A model generated the notes under the pieces. The model made no database searches, was not told the DNA's origin, and saw only the letters and a program-made list of their open reading frames with translations. Positions 32,401-40,660 of a DNA stretch of 64,000 nucleotides are shown piece after piece. The stretch is from Strongylocentrotus purpuratus (lineage: Eukaryota; Echinodermata; Echinoidea; Camarodonta; Strongylocentrotidae), in assembly GCF_000002235.5 (NCBI RefSeq), contig NW_022145538.1, positions 1 to 64,000 of the forward strand. The letters are read 5' to 3'. A program made the translations under genes and the position numbers. Each line of letters opens with the position of its first letter. The first letter of the stretch is position 1.

Positions 32401-35400
32401 ACAATATGGTGAATTATGTAATGCAATGGTGATTGCAGTGAATGAATTGGAATGTTCAGAATCAAACTGGTTATGAGAGCATATATTATCCATTTCTTTT
32501 TTTGTTGTAATTTACAGGCACTGAGGGCTCTCGAGCCAACTTTCCAGTTGGCTAGTTATTCAAACAGATGCTACAGGAAAGCCACTCTCCTTTTCGATGC
32601 AACTAGAGAATCTACTGGAAAGGATTTGAAACAATGTGTAAGTAAGCTTTAAATTTTTTTTTTTTTTTTTACACATTTAAATATCATCTTGAGTAATGAA
32701 GGAAAGCATTTTTTTTCTTCATAGAATCGAACAAAACTTGACTTGCGAATGTTCAAAACTTTTTGGTAGAAAATGTATATTATTGCTGAGTAATGAGCTA
32801 TATGAAAAATACAAAAATTGAGCTGGACTGGATGTCACACATACCACATGTTTTCTGTGCAAATGAGAATTGTGGTTTATTCAGCCGCTATAAGGAGTTT
32901 ATCAAATCATCACAACCAAAGTAAATAAAGTAATATAGCGCCACCATTGGCGGATACCCTATTCTGACTGGAGGGGGGGGGGGGGGGGGTTCAATTTCCT
33001 GTTCAAAATCTGTGACTGATGCGCAATGGCTGCAAATAGCGACACGGCTTCCGGTGACTTTTTCTGACTTTTTTTGTTTGTCTCGCAACTTTTGAGACCG
33101 AGTTCTAAAAATTAACAATAAAATCAACTTTTTGCATAGGTACGTTCGTGTACAAAATACTGCTTTTCCTAAATTGCTTTACAACACTGTTAATTGTGCC
33201 TTCTAGTCTTTTTGCCTGACCATACTTGTCTTGAAACTTTTCAAGATACACTTTTGAAACATGAAAAAAATCACATATATAAATGAAAACAATAGATACA
33301 TAAGTAGTTTATGAAACAATAGAATACAAAAGAATTGATCGGAAATTTCATTATTTATTATTTCAGTATTGTTGCCTATGCTATTCAGCAACTTTAAAAA
33401 AGAGATTGAGCTTCATAACTTAATGAAATATTAATGAATATGTTAAAATAGGTATCTAATTTGCATAAATTATAATAAAGTAACAAATTTGTGATAAAAA
33501 CAAATCTGTATTGACGTCCTTGCAATATTTCGCATTAAGCTTGCACTCAAAGTGAGAATAGGGTTAAAGCAATAGTTTTTTACATATTCAAATCAAACAA
33601 TAGATGAATTGGGGATTCTTTGCAGAAGAATTGACTTTGATTGAAAAAGTTGATAGTTCATATATATGCAAATAAAATTTGTCTTCTGACAGTGAGCAAC
33701 AATACTTCACGTGCACTAATAACTACTCTTATTATTTTCATTTGTCTTATTTTATAGTGTTTCATGAAGCTACAAGGACTCTCAGAAGAGGAGCGATATT
33801 CACTTCTTCTGGAGGCGACCTTGTCTTTGAATGTTAAAAAGATGAAGGCGGATGCCGATGAACTGAAGGCAATGAAGAGTCTGAAGAGCGTGTTTGCTAA
33901 GGGAGTTGGGGCTAAGACGTGGGAAGAGGCGATAGAAAGATACCCAACCTTCACTTCAGAAGCAGCCCTGGAACCCTATGTTGGTATGCACAAATCATGG
34001 CTTCGTATAATGTCTATTGAAGAGAATATTGAGCCCCAGCAAGATATACAATAATTGCTATCCTGTATCTCCATCAATCCAAATTTTAAAGTTTAGATGA
34101 ACTAGTAGGGTTGACTATTCTGACTGGGGGGGGGGGGGGGGTCAATTTGGCCCCTGCCTCCCCCGTACACAATCCAGGACTGCCACGTAACCGCTACAAA
34201 TCACAACCTGCCTTTCAATGACTTTATTGTCTCGCAACTTTTGAGACCAAATTTGCCCCAAAATTGGGACAGTCCATGCTAGAGGTTATGCAACATTACT
34301 TAACCACACGTCTAGCCACAATTGACATTTTGCATAGTACGTTTGTGTACAAAATACTGCCTTTTCTAAATTGTTCTATAAAACATGTCAAGTTCAAATG
34401 TGGGTCAAAGGCAACAGGTCAAAAGGAAAACAGACTTTCCTTGGGATTCCATTATTGCTAAAGAGTAAACTACCAGAACCCAAAATTCACCTCCTGATCT
34501 GCTTATAGGGCCTAAGATGCAGGCAAGACAACGCTTGGCGTTTGCCTTGTTTAATGATATATTATTGAATGTGTTAAAATAGGAATTTAATTTGCATGAA
34601 TTATAATAAAGTAATAAATGAGTGATTTTTGTAAAAAACAAACATCAAAGCAACATTTCTTTGCATGTGCATTGCTGTCCATGCAAAATTTCCCATCAAT
34701 CAGACCTTCTGTGGCCAAGATATTGTGGGGGGAGGGGGGGGGGGTCAAATTGACTCCGGAGCTCTATGATCAATGTATATGTATTTTTTTCAGGTAAAAA
34801 GTATACAAAAGGTAACATCCCAGAGGTCTTCCTGGAGCACATCAGCAGGGCCAAGAGAGACATGGACATGAATGCAGACGACATCCCAGCCCTTATGATA
34901 CAAGAACTAGAAGAGGTATTGTCCCATATTCTTAAGGTTCCAAAGCACTTATTTGTAGGCACTTGGTAATTGAAAGAGGTAAACTGAATTTCACATAAAA
35001 CAAATCTCAAAATTGTGAGTTTAAAATATCTCAAAGTTGTAATATTGTAATCTATAAGGAACTCAAGGTTAAGGGATTTACATGGAGAATGATCTTATGC
35101 TGATGAAAAATCATTGGTAATTTGTCATTGATAACAAAAAACAAACAATTATATTCATGGCATAGAAATTGCAATTTTCCCACAAGTCATATATTACGTA
35201 CAATGGCACTTTCGCCCAGACGACTGGCATGGAAAACTGCACCCACATGCTATTTCATCCTATTTTCAAATTTGATTTTTCTATTTTGATTCAACATAGC
35301 AAATGTTAAGCTGCAGATAATTATGAAAAGGGTATAAATAAAAAAAAACAGTTTCCAGAACTTTGCATTGTGTATATTATCTGGGCTCAACATATTAGAA

Positions 35401-38195
35401 TTATAGTTAATTTGTATGTTCTTTCCTTTTTATTTGAATTTCTGATATTACAGGATATCCAGTTATCCTCAACACCATCGGCTACTACCAGAATCTTCCT
35501 GACAAAGGACATCACAGCGATATCCAAAGTGGTCAGCCAACATACCCGACACGATGTGCATATATTGCATATTGTCCAGTCCCCAGTAGGAGATATTCAA
35601 GGTAACTATATGCATGTTCCATGTCTTTTATTAAATATCTTATGAAGCTGACTGTTATTTCGGTATTCAAAGCAACATAACAAACGTTTTTGTGGTTGTG
35701 TAATAATGAGATAGCTGCAGTGTGTGTTAAAAAAATATAAATTATTAAGAAAGAATGTTACCGTATAACTTCCAGTGTGTTAGATTGGCTGCTCGATCTG
35801 AATGAAAATTCTTTCTTAAGAAATCCTCCTATGAAGCTCAACATTCATATAAATTTTTGTTTATATCACTTGGATTTTAAATATAATCTTGAGTTCTGGT
35901 AATGACAGAAATTAACTTCTGACAGAATCCAATGACATTTACAATGAATGTTCAAAACTTCAAAAAATAATGATTACTGAATGCTTTTGGGGGAAAAAAA
36001 ACATATAATAGCTGACTAATGCTGAACAAATGAAGATAAGATGCTTGCCATGTGATCTCAAACACATTACCTCCAAAGCAAGCTAATTATATTAATTAGA
36101 CAACTGCGGAGTAATTGTGAAACAAATGCATTTCTAATGTCTGGGTTTTTATTCCTAAAGAAAAAGGTGCATTCAGAACTCAAAAAATCACATTGTATCT
36201 GTTTGAAAAGAAATTGTGCCTCATGTGAAAAATCACATGTATGTATATTCGTTTTACTTCTATAGGAAATTAAGGCTTATTCATACTGTTCTAAGTAGCC
36301 ATATAAAATGTGCATATATATTTTATCAACAGATGTCAACCATAATGTCTGTATGCAGTATGGTATTGTCGAGTCTAGGAGGAGGGGTGCTGGCACTAGC
36401 CAACTCTACATGCCATCAAGATCAGACTTCTACAAATATGCAGTGGAGCATTTCACTTCTATTGATGAAGTGGTTCTTGACGTTGGAGACGGTAAGACAT
36501 TTTATCTATATACAGATCCAATTAAATTATGATACAGTTTTAGAATAAATGGGTAGATTAAATATATAGAGATACCAATAAAGCAACATGAATACAAAAA
36601 TAAAATAAAATGTAAGGAAAGGAAAGTTGTGAAATAACGTCCAAATTGTGTAAATTCAAATTGGCTTTTTTCAATTCAAGTATATTTACCTATTTTTCAC
36701 TATCCATAAATTCTAGACGCATAATAACTGACATTAATAGCATCAAAGTTGCCCAGTGTTGCACAACAAAGATTTTAGTCACGAGACTTGGGGTCGTGCA
36801 AAATCATGGTCAATATCAATAAGCAACCCTGTGCCTTGTCGGAAATTTGTGTTAACCCTAACTTTACCGGAAAGGTCTCAGATGGCGCCCCCCCCCCCCC
36901 CAGACAAATTTTGTTGTCAAACCCATTGCATTTTCAGCAATAGCTAGCGCTTCATGATTTTTTTTTCAAGTGTTATAAATCTTATGACACTGAGGTGTTG
37001 AAAATCAGACCTTTCATGATAAAAGGTCGAGCCGATTTTTTTTTTTTTTTTTTTTTTTTTCTTCCAGTTTTCCAGTAGAATGCAAAAAAAAAAAATGTTC
37101 ATAAAACATTGAAATACATAAGAATTGAAAAATATGCAAAAAAAAGGCATATAAAAACTGTTTGAGAAGAAATGAACTGTGTAAAAGCTTAAAGACTTAA
37201 GATGACATTGTGAGCATATAATTTAAAAAAAATCCAAGTCAAGAGAGATATAGAGAGCTTTATATCTTCTCAAAAACTGTGAAACCAAAAACAATTTGGA
37301 ATGAAACATTTTAGATAGGTTACAAACAGAGATTTTTTATATATATTCTCACCAGGAGAGAAATTAAAACGGTGGTTATTAGAACCGATCGTTAGATATA
37401 TTGTTTTTAAACAATGGCTCACATATTCACTATTTAAAAATACTTTCCATAGATATTAAAATTTGAGACATTCAGATTGGTCTATTTAAACTATAACTCA
37501 TATGTGTATACCATTTTCGAGAAATAAAATCAGATTTTAAAAATTCTAACAAGAAAATTGAAACGTCAGTGCCAAATTTGGTTACTTAAGGGGTAGGCTC
37601 TGAGGCCCCCCCCCCCCTCCAGTCTTACAAATTTCAAAATAGCCCCATTCAGTAAGGGTTTATGCTTTTTTTCTTTTTTCTTTTTTATTGATAATGTAAA
37701 AGTATTATTTTAGTAAGACAACCAAAAATTTAAAAAAGGGGGTTTATCATTTAAGTAGAAATGTATTGATAAAGAGATGTTGAGCAAATTTAACTCGAAA
37801 ACCAGCTTTGAAAATCAAAGACAGACTGAACTTTACTAAAGCATTCCATATTGAACTTACCAAAGTAAAATACAAAAATGAACAATATGTAATGCATTTG
37901 GTATGGAATTAGGTGCTCGTTTGCTGTGGTTAAAGCACTTTACCTAGTGTTGCGTCTAATAACTTGGTTCTTCACAAGCTTCACCAGACAAACAAAATTA
38001 AATATTCTTTTCTCTATTATATTTTCAGGACTGCTGGCAAGGGTTGCAGCAGAATGTGGACGAAATGGGAGGATGGTAGAGGAGACAACACTGTCCAGCA
38101 CAGAAATAGAGGCCATGATGGGTGCTGCAGACTCGGAGGAGATTCTAGATGCAGATCTAGTATTAAGCATGGACCAGACGTGTTCTATACCTTAG
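23322..38195 (+). CDS. Gene 2: ParB-like domain plus methyltransferase-like C-terminus, 10 coding exons, 633 aa
   Basis: Coding exons: 23322-23468, 29812-30133, 31007-31241, 31794-32049, 32518-32637, 33758-33983, 34794-34915, 35454-35601, 36333-36491, 38029-38195. All introns are GT-AG, phases agree and the summed CDS is 1902 nt with no stop. An in-frame TAG sits three codons before the ATG. Residues 110-140 are Ser-rich with a basic ERKRR (132-136), a possible nuclear signal. Residues 158-265 follow the ParB/sulfiredoxin N-terminal pattern: ISEISLKKLVEPEKDLQRPR, then VLPVLAVDGPSG, YQLLGGVCYALAAKDL and WRCRVYQNLDKVEALRVA. The ParB GERR box is replaced by GGVCY. Residues 510-592 look like a beta-class DNA methyltransferase in order and spacing: HDVHILHIVQSPVGD where DPPY would be, then DEVVLDVGDG and VAAECGRNG where the SAM-binding loop would be, both degenerate. 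I cannot name the gene. The domain calls are by eye; the exon model is much firmer than the function. Confidence 0.8.
25754..26251. mobile_element. 498-bp MITE with long inverted ends and TTAA target duplication (piggyBac-type)
   Basis: The ends are AGGGGAAGTCCACCCTGAA and its inverse, with complementarity extending for much of each half. TTAA occurs directly on both sides (25750-25753 and 26252-26255). TTAA duplication is the mark of piggyBac-superfamily transposition. No transposase is encoded. Confidence 0.85.
26407..26558. mobile_element. 152-bp GC-rich element with CAGGGGCCGCGGAGC ends
   Basis: The left end CAGGGGCCGCGGAGC is matched by GCTCCGCGGCCCCTG at the right. CCATT flanks both sides (26402-26406 and 26559-26563), a 5-bp apparent target duplication. 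The CAGGGGC end is hAT-like, but an 8-bp duplication is not seen. It interrupts the tandem repeat element. Confidence 0.75.
27629..27801. mobile_element. 173-bp MITE-like foldback, gene 2 intron 1
   Basis: ATAAATAGTGAATGTTCTAT at the left pairs with ATAGAGTATACACTATTTAT at the right, and the inner ACTAAATTATCC pairs with GGATAATTTAGT. The arms are about 65-70 bp with mismatches. Confidence 0.65.
28990..29650 (+). repeat. Element with hairpin head and about three 150-170-bp tandem units, gene 2 intron 1
   Basis: The head CCCCCGCCAAAAGAAG pairs with its neighbour GAAGGGGGT. Units repeat ACTTCCTCATTTTTTGAGCA, TGAAACTTGGCACACATATT, GATTATGTGCAAGACA and GTTGCCATGGTAATGG. It has the same general layout as the elements at 196 and 25215. 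Confidence 0.7.
29812..30133 (+). CDS. Gene 2 exon 2: Ser-rich region with basic cluster
   Basis: The acceptor is TTTCTTCCCAG and the donor CAAG|GTTAGT, phases 0 to 1. It encodes residues 50-156, including FPSSEEELLPSQSYTQSRQK, a serine run and PPERKRRNK. Low complexity and the basic cluster suggest a flexible nuclear region (inference). Confidence 0.76.
30742..30879. mobile_element. 138-bp hairpin element with GGGCCCGTTGCATAAAGAC ends, gene 2 intron 2
   Basis: GGGCCCGTTGCATAAAGACT and the following TACTATTATGGTAACT are matched perfectly in inverse at 30844-30879. The loop has GGTTACCATGGTAGTTACC, also palindromic. It belongs to a hairpin family I associate with echinoderm genomes. A diverged relative is at 49850-50050. 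Confidence 0.85.
31007..31241 (+). CDS. Gene 2 exon 3: first half of the ParB-like domain
   Basis: The acceptor is ACATGTAG and the donor GAAAG|GTATTT, phases 1 to 2. It encodes ISEISLKKLVEPEKDLQRPR, then HVLPVLAVDGPSGTAYQLLG and GVCYALAAKDLVDDE. This parallels the ParB start (I-x-L-x-x-L-x-P with Q-x-R) and the strand-turn-G-x-x-x-x-A-A region. Confidence 0.8.
31794..32049 (+). CDS. Gene 2 exon 4: second half of the ParB-like domain
   Basis: The acceptor is TTGCTTTAG and the donor TTCAAT|GTAAGT, phases 2 to 0. It encodes RYEHLSRGWRCRVYQNLDKV and EALRVASLHRCGQPA, matching the ParB pattern of a V-x-C-x-V-Y strand followed by an E-A-L helix and N/H position. The remainder is Cys-rich with no recognised motif. 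Confidence 0.8.
32518..32637 (+). CDS. Gene 2 exon 5
   Basis: The acceptor is TAATTTACAG and the donor CAATGT|GTAAGT, phase 0 to 0, 40 codons. It encodes ALRALEPTFQLASYSNRCYR and continues to TGKDLKQC. No domain is recognised. Confidence 0.76.
32957..33563. mobile_element. 607-bp element with CCCTATTCTGACTGG end and G run, gene 2 intron 5
   Basis: The left end CCCTATTCTGACTGG plus a G run, and the right end on the other strand CCCTATTCTCACT, abut GATA and TTAA respectively. The body shares TTGTCTCGCAACTTTTGAGAC and GTGTACAAAATACTGC with 34110-34640. Confidence 0.6.
33758..33983 (+). CDS. Gene 2 exon 6: charged helical region
   Basis: The acceptor is TTATTTTATAG and the donor TATGTTG|GTATGC, phases 0 to 1. 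It encodes LQGLSEEERYSLLLEATLSL, then a Lys/Asp-rich helix around KADADELKAMKSLKSVF. It has strong coding character and is free of stops. The role is unknown. Confidence 0.78.
34110..34645. mobile_element. Second, diverged copy of the 32957 element, gene 2 intron 6
   Basis: It starts TGACTATTCTGACTGG plus a G run and carries TTGTCTCGCAACTTTTGAGAC, TTTGTGTACAAAATACTGCC and a TGTTAAAATAGGAATTTAAT string in the same order as the first copy. The right end is not clear. Confidence 0.6.
34794..34915 (+). CDS. Gene 2 exon 7
   Basis: The acceptor is a long T tract ending CAG and the donor GAAGAG|GTATTG, phases 1 to 0. It encodes KKYTKGNIPEVFLEHISRAK and DDIPALMIQELEE. No domain is recognised. Confidence 0.77.
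35454..35601 (+). CDS. Gene 2 exon 8: first methyltransferase-like segment
   Basis: The acceptor is GATATTACAG and the donor ATTCAAG|GTAACT, phases 0 to 1. It encodes TTRIFLTKDITAISKVVSQH and HDVHILHIVQSPVGDIQ. The D-V-x-I-(x)n-SPVG run sits where a DPPY motif would be in a beta-class methyltransferase, but the Asp and aromatic residue are absent. Confidence 0.76.
35740..35825. repeat. Short hairpin related to the 16398 element, gene 2 intron 8
   Basis: TTAAGAAAGAATGTT pairs with AATTCTTTCTTAA. Between them lies CAGTGTGTTAGATTGGCTGC, similar to the 16398-16503 ends. Confidence 0.45.
36333..36491 (+). CDS. Gene 2 exon 9: end of methyltransferase-like region up to DVGD
   Basis: The acceptor is TTTATCAACAG and the donor GAGACG|GTAAGA, phases 1 to 1. 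It encodes DVNHNVCMQYGIVESRRRGA, then SRSDFYKYAVEHF and IDEVVLDVGD. The V-V-L-D-x-G-D-G resembles the strand and loop that bind SAM in methyltransferases. Confidence 0.77.
36852..37620. mobile_element. Possible element starting TTAA-CCCTAACTTTACCGG, gene 2 intron 9
   Basis: TTAA then CCCTAACTTTACCGG begins at 36852 and a C run follows at 36888. A second C run lies at 37605, preceded by GTAGGCTCTGAGG. The right end is uncertain, so the extent is a guess. The intron also has a poly-T run at 37037-37060. Confidence 0.35.
38029..38195 (+). CDS. Gene 2 exon 10 with stop codon
   Basis: The acceptor is TATATTTTCAG, phase 1. It encodes LLARVAAECGRNGRMVEETT and an acidic tail ending MDQTCSIP, with TAG at 38193-38195. 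The helix after the glycine loop (ARVAAECGRNG) matches the helix that follows motif I in class beta methyltransferases. An AATAAA follows about 177 nt downstream. Confidence 0.76.
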
Positions 38196-38371
38196 TGCAT
38201 TTTGTTTCTCTCATTTCCTCACCTCGATCACTACCTCATTTAGTTCTGAAAAATATTGTTAAGATATGTGACAAACTAACGTTTTTATGTAAATATTTTT
38301 ATACAGATATGGCTGGTAGGGTGTTTATATATCATTCTTTTGGCCGCTGGAGTTGTATTTTCATGAGGGAA

Positions 38372-38377
38372 AATAAA
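38372..38377 (+). terminator. Polyadenylation signal AATAAA of gene 2
   Basis: AATAAA lies about 177 nt after the gene 2 stop codon, before the SINE that begins near 38792. Confidence 0.5.
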
Positions 38378-38791
38378 ACTCCTTTAGGTAGGCTAAAGAA
38401 TATGTATTACATACATAACAGGAAATATCTATTATAATATTAGATAACCTTGATTAAGACCAAGTCATGGTTTTTACATGAAAGTCTGAACACGAACAGT
38501 TTAATAGAGTCTGATCTACAGTAGATATCCATTGTCTTCGCCTTTCTTCTCTGTGCTTAGCTGTTATGACGAATATTGTTGATACATGAATACATTGTCT
38601 TAGCTCAAGCGCATATGCTCCTACTGTTATCGTTGACCAGCTGGTCAATATAACCATCCAGATGACCGGGCGTGAACTGTTAACAATAAATTGCAGTCCC
38701 CATATCACTTGACATGCTGTGGACCAATCACACCTTAGCAACTCTCTGAGCTATCTAATACAAGTATTTAAGTCTATGTGTAGATGTGTTT

Positions 38792-39029
38792 TTAGTTTAG
38801 TAGATAGGTGGCTGGACTACCGATCATTAGGTACATGTATGTGGTTCAAATCTCGGCCACTTCACTAAGGTCTAGCTTTGGCAAGACCTTAACATACATT
38901 TACTACACTCAAACTATGTTGTACCAAAATATGTAGCCTAGTTAAGGTCAGGTAACATACATGCAGGAGCACCTTGCTATATAGATGAGCGCTATACTAG
39001 AGTGCAATATTATTATTATTATCTTTTAT
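38792..39029 (+). mobile_element. tRNA-derived SINE with (ATT)n tail
   Basis: An A-box-like TAGATAGGTGG at 38801 and a B-box-like GGTTCAAATCT at 38843 are followed by an unrelated body and GAGCGCTATACTAGAGTGC, then (ATT)n at about 39008-39029. The order is that of a tRNA-derived SINE. Confidence 0.65.
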
Positions 39030-40080
39030 TAGAGCATATTTTTGTCTTGCCAAGTGAACTTGATTACTTTGAAGGTAATTTCAAAGGCACAGGGTTGGTG
39101 AACGTGACTCGTCACCTTATTTATTTTTCTAAAGCATCAACACAAAAACCCACATATTATTATTTTATCAAGGATAAAAACTCGGGTCACAACTATTGGG
39201 CCCTTGATTTTGTTACCATCTTGTCAAAATGAAACACTCGATCTAACTCATTTCCAAGCATCAGAAGACGGTTGTTGATATCAATGATGTAGTTGGAAGA
39301 TCATATACTTCAAAGTTATAATCAAGGAATTATCAGAGCTGGAGTCCAAACTGAGGATAATTTATGCAAACATCTGGCAGATTCCAAAGGATAGTCAATA
39401 GAATTATTAAACTGCCTTGGTTCTTTGATATTTGATGCGCGATGCCACCAAAGTAAAAGAAAACATTTTAGAGAGGATGTGAACTTTGTGGGTTTTTGTT
39501 TGCACAGTTGATTTATTATATCAATAAACATAGAAAACAAATAGGCAATTGTTTAGTAATTATGTACGATGCCACTCTGAAAATCCCATTCCTCAACAAG
39601 CAAGATTTCTTGAGATATTGCCTTAAGAGTGTAATAAATATGTACTGCTTCAAGTACAATATTGATCCCTTGCTGATTGCTTTTCTGATTTTCATATTTT
39701 ATATGGTACTATCAAGAAAATATTTCTATTAAATTAAATCAACCAGAGTAAAGTCCACATGTGTCCACTCATGGAATTAGCAACTTTAAATCTTGTATTT
39801 TTGGACGTGTATCTGTTTGCTTACACCTGGTTATACCATTCATGAGCACTTTCTGTGTAACCAATTATCATTATATTGAATACCTTTAATTGCATATGTG
39901 CATCCTCTGTAGCAATACTGGCCGCGGGTGTTTCATCGTTAGTTCTTTTGAATCAATGTGCATGTATTCGGAGAGCGCATATATATTTGTCGTGGTTGTT
40001 GTGGCATTGAGCCTACTTCAGAGGAAATTGTTAAGCTTTTACTCCAGCTGTAATTACTCCTTGTTATTATATTAAAGTTT
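39030..40080. other. Spacer without recognised gene
   Basis: AT-rich sequence downstream of gene 2. Open frames are short and without splice or motif support. Confidence 0.45.
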
Positions 40081-40104
40081 CACATCACTTTAAGAGGGTC
40101 AATT

Positions 40105-40660
40105 TGTAGGATCACTGTGTAAGTTTATACGTATGTTTATATGTATAAGTTTATACATGGCACGCACCCTCCAAATCCATGTATAAACTTATACGTTTTG
40201 GATGGTCTGTACGATGTATAAATTTATACGTTTTGGATGGTCTGTACGATGTATAAATTTATACGTTTTGGATGGTCAGTACGATGTATAAATTTATACG
40301 TTTTGGATGGTCTGTACAATGTATAATTTATACGTTTTGGATGGTCTGTACGATGTATAAATTTATACGTTTTGGATGGTCTGTACGATGTATAAATTTA
40401 TACGTTTTGGATGGTCAGTACGATGTATAAACTTATACGTTTTGGATGGTCTGTACGATGTATAAATTTATACGTTTTGGATGGTCTGTACGATGTATAA
40501 ACTTATACGTTTTGGATGGTCAGTACAATGTATAAATTTATACGTTTTGGATGGTCTGTACGATGTATAAATTTATACGTTTTTGGATGGTCTGTACGAT
40601 GTATAAACTTATACGTTTTTAAAGGGTCCATGTCATGTATAAAGTTATACGTCAGAACAA
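40105..40660. repeat. Tandem array, 34-35-bp unit with GTATAAATTTATAC palindrome, about 13 copies
   Basis: The unit is GTATAAATTTATACG then TTTTGGATGG and TCTGTACGAT. Copies differ by single bases (GTATAAACTTATAC, CAGTACGAT). The left edge contains TATAAGTTTATACATGGCAC, the same string as in the array at the window's left end. Confidence 0.9.

Noticed and set aside
38843-38853. Possible tRNA gene suggested by the GGTTCAAATCT box
   Set aside because: No cloverleaf can be drawn and an (ATT)n tail follows, so it is a tRNA-derived SINE.
40105-40660. CRISPR-like regular repeat
   Set aside because: Units are contiguous with no unique spacers, and the DNA is eukaryotic; it is a satellite-type array.
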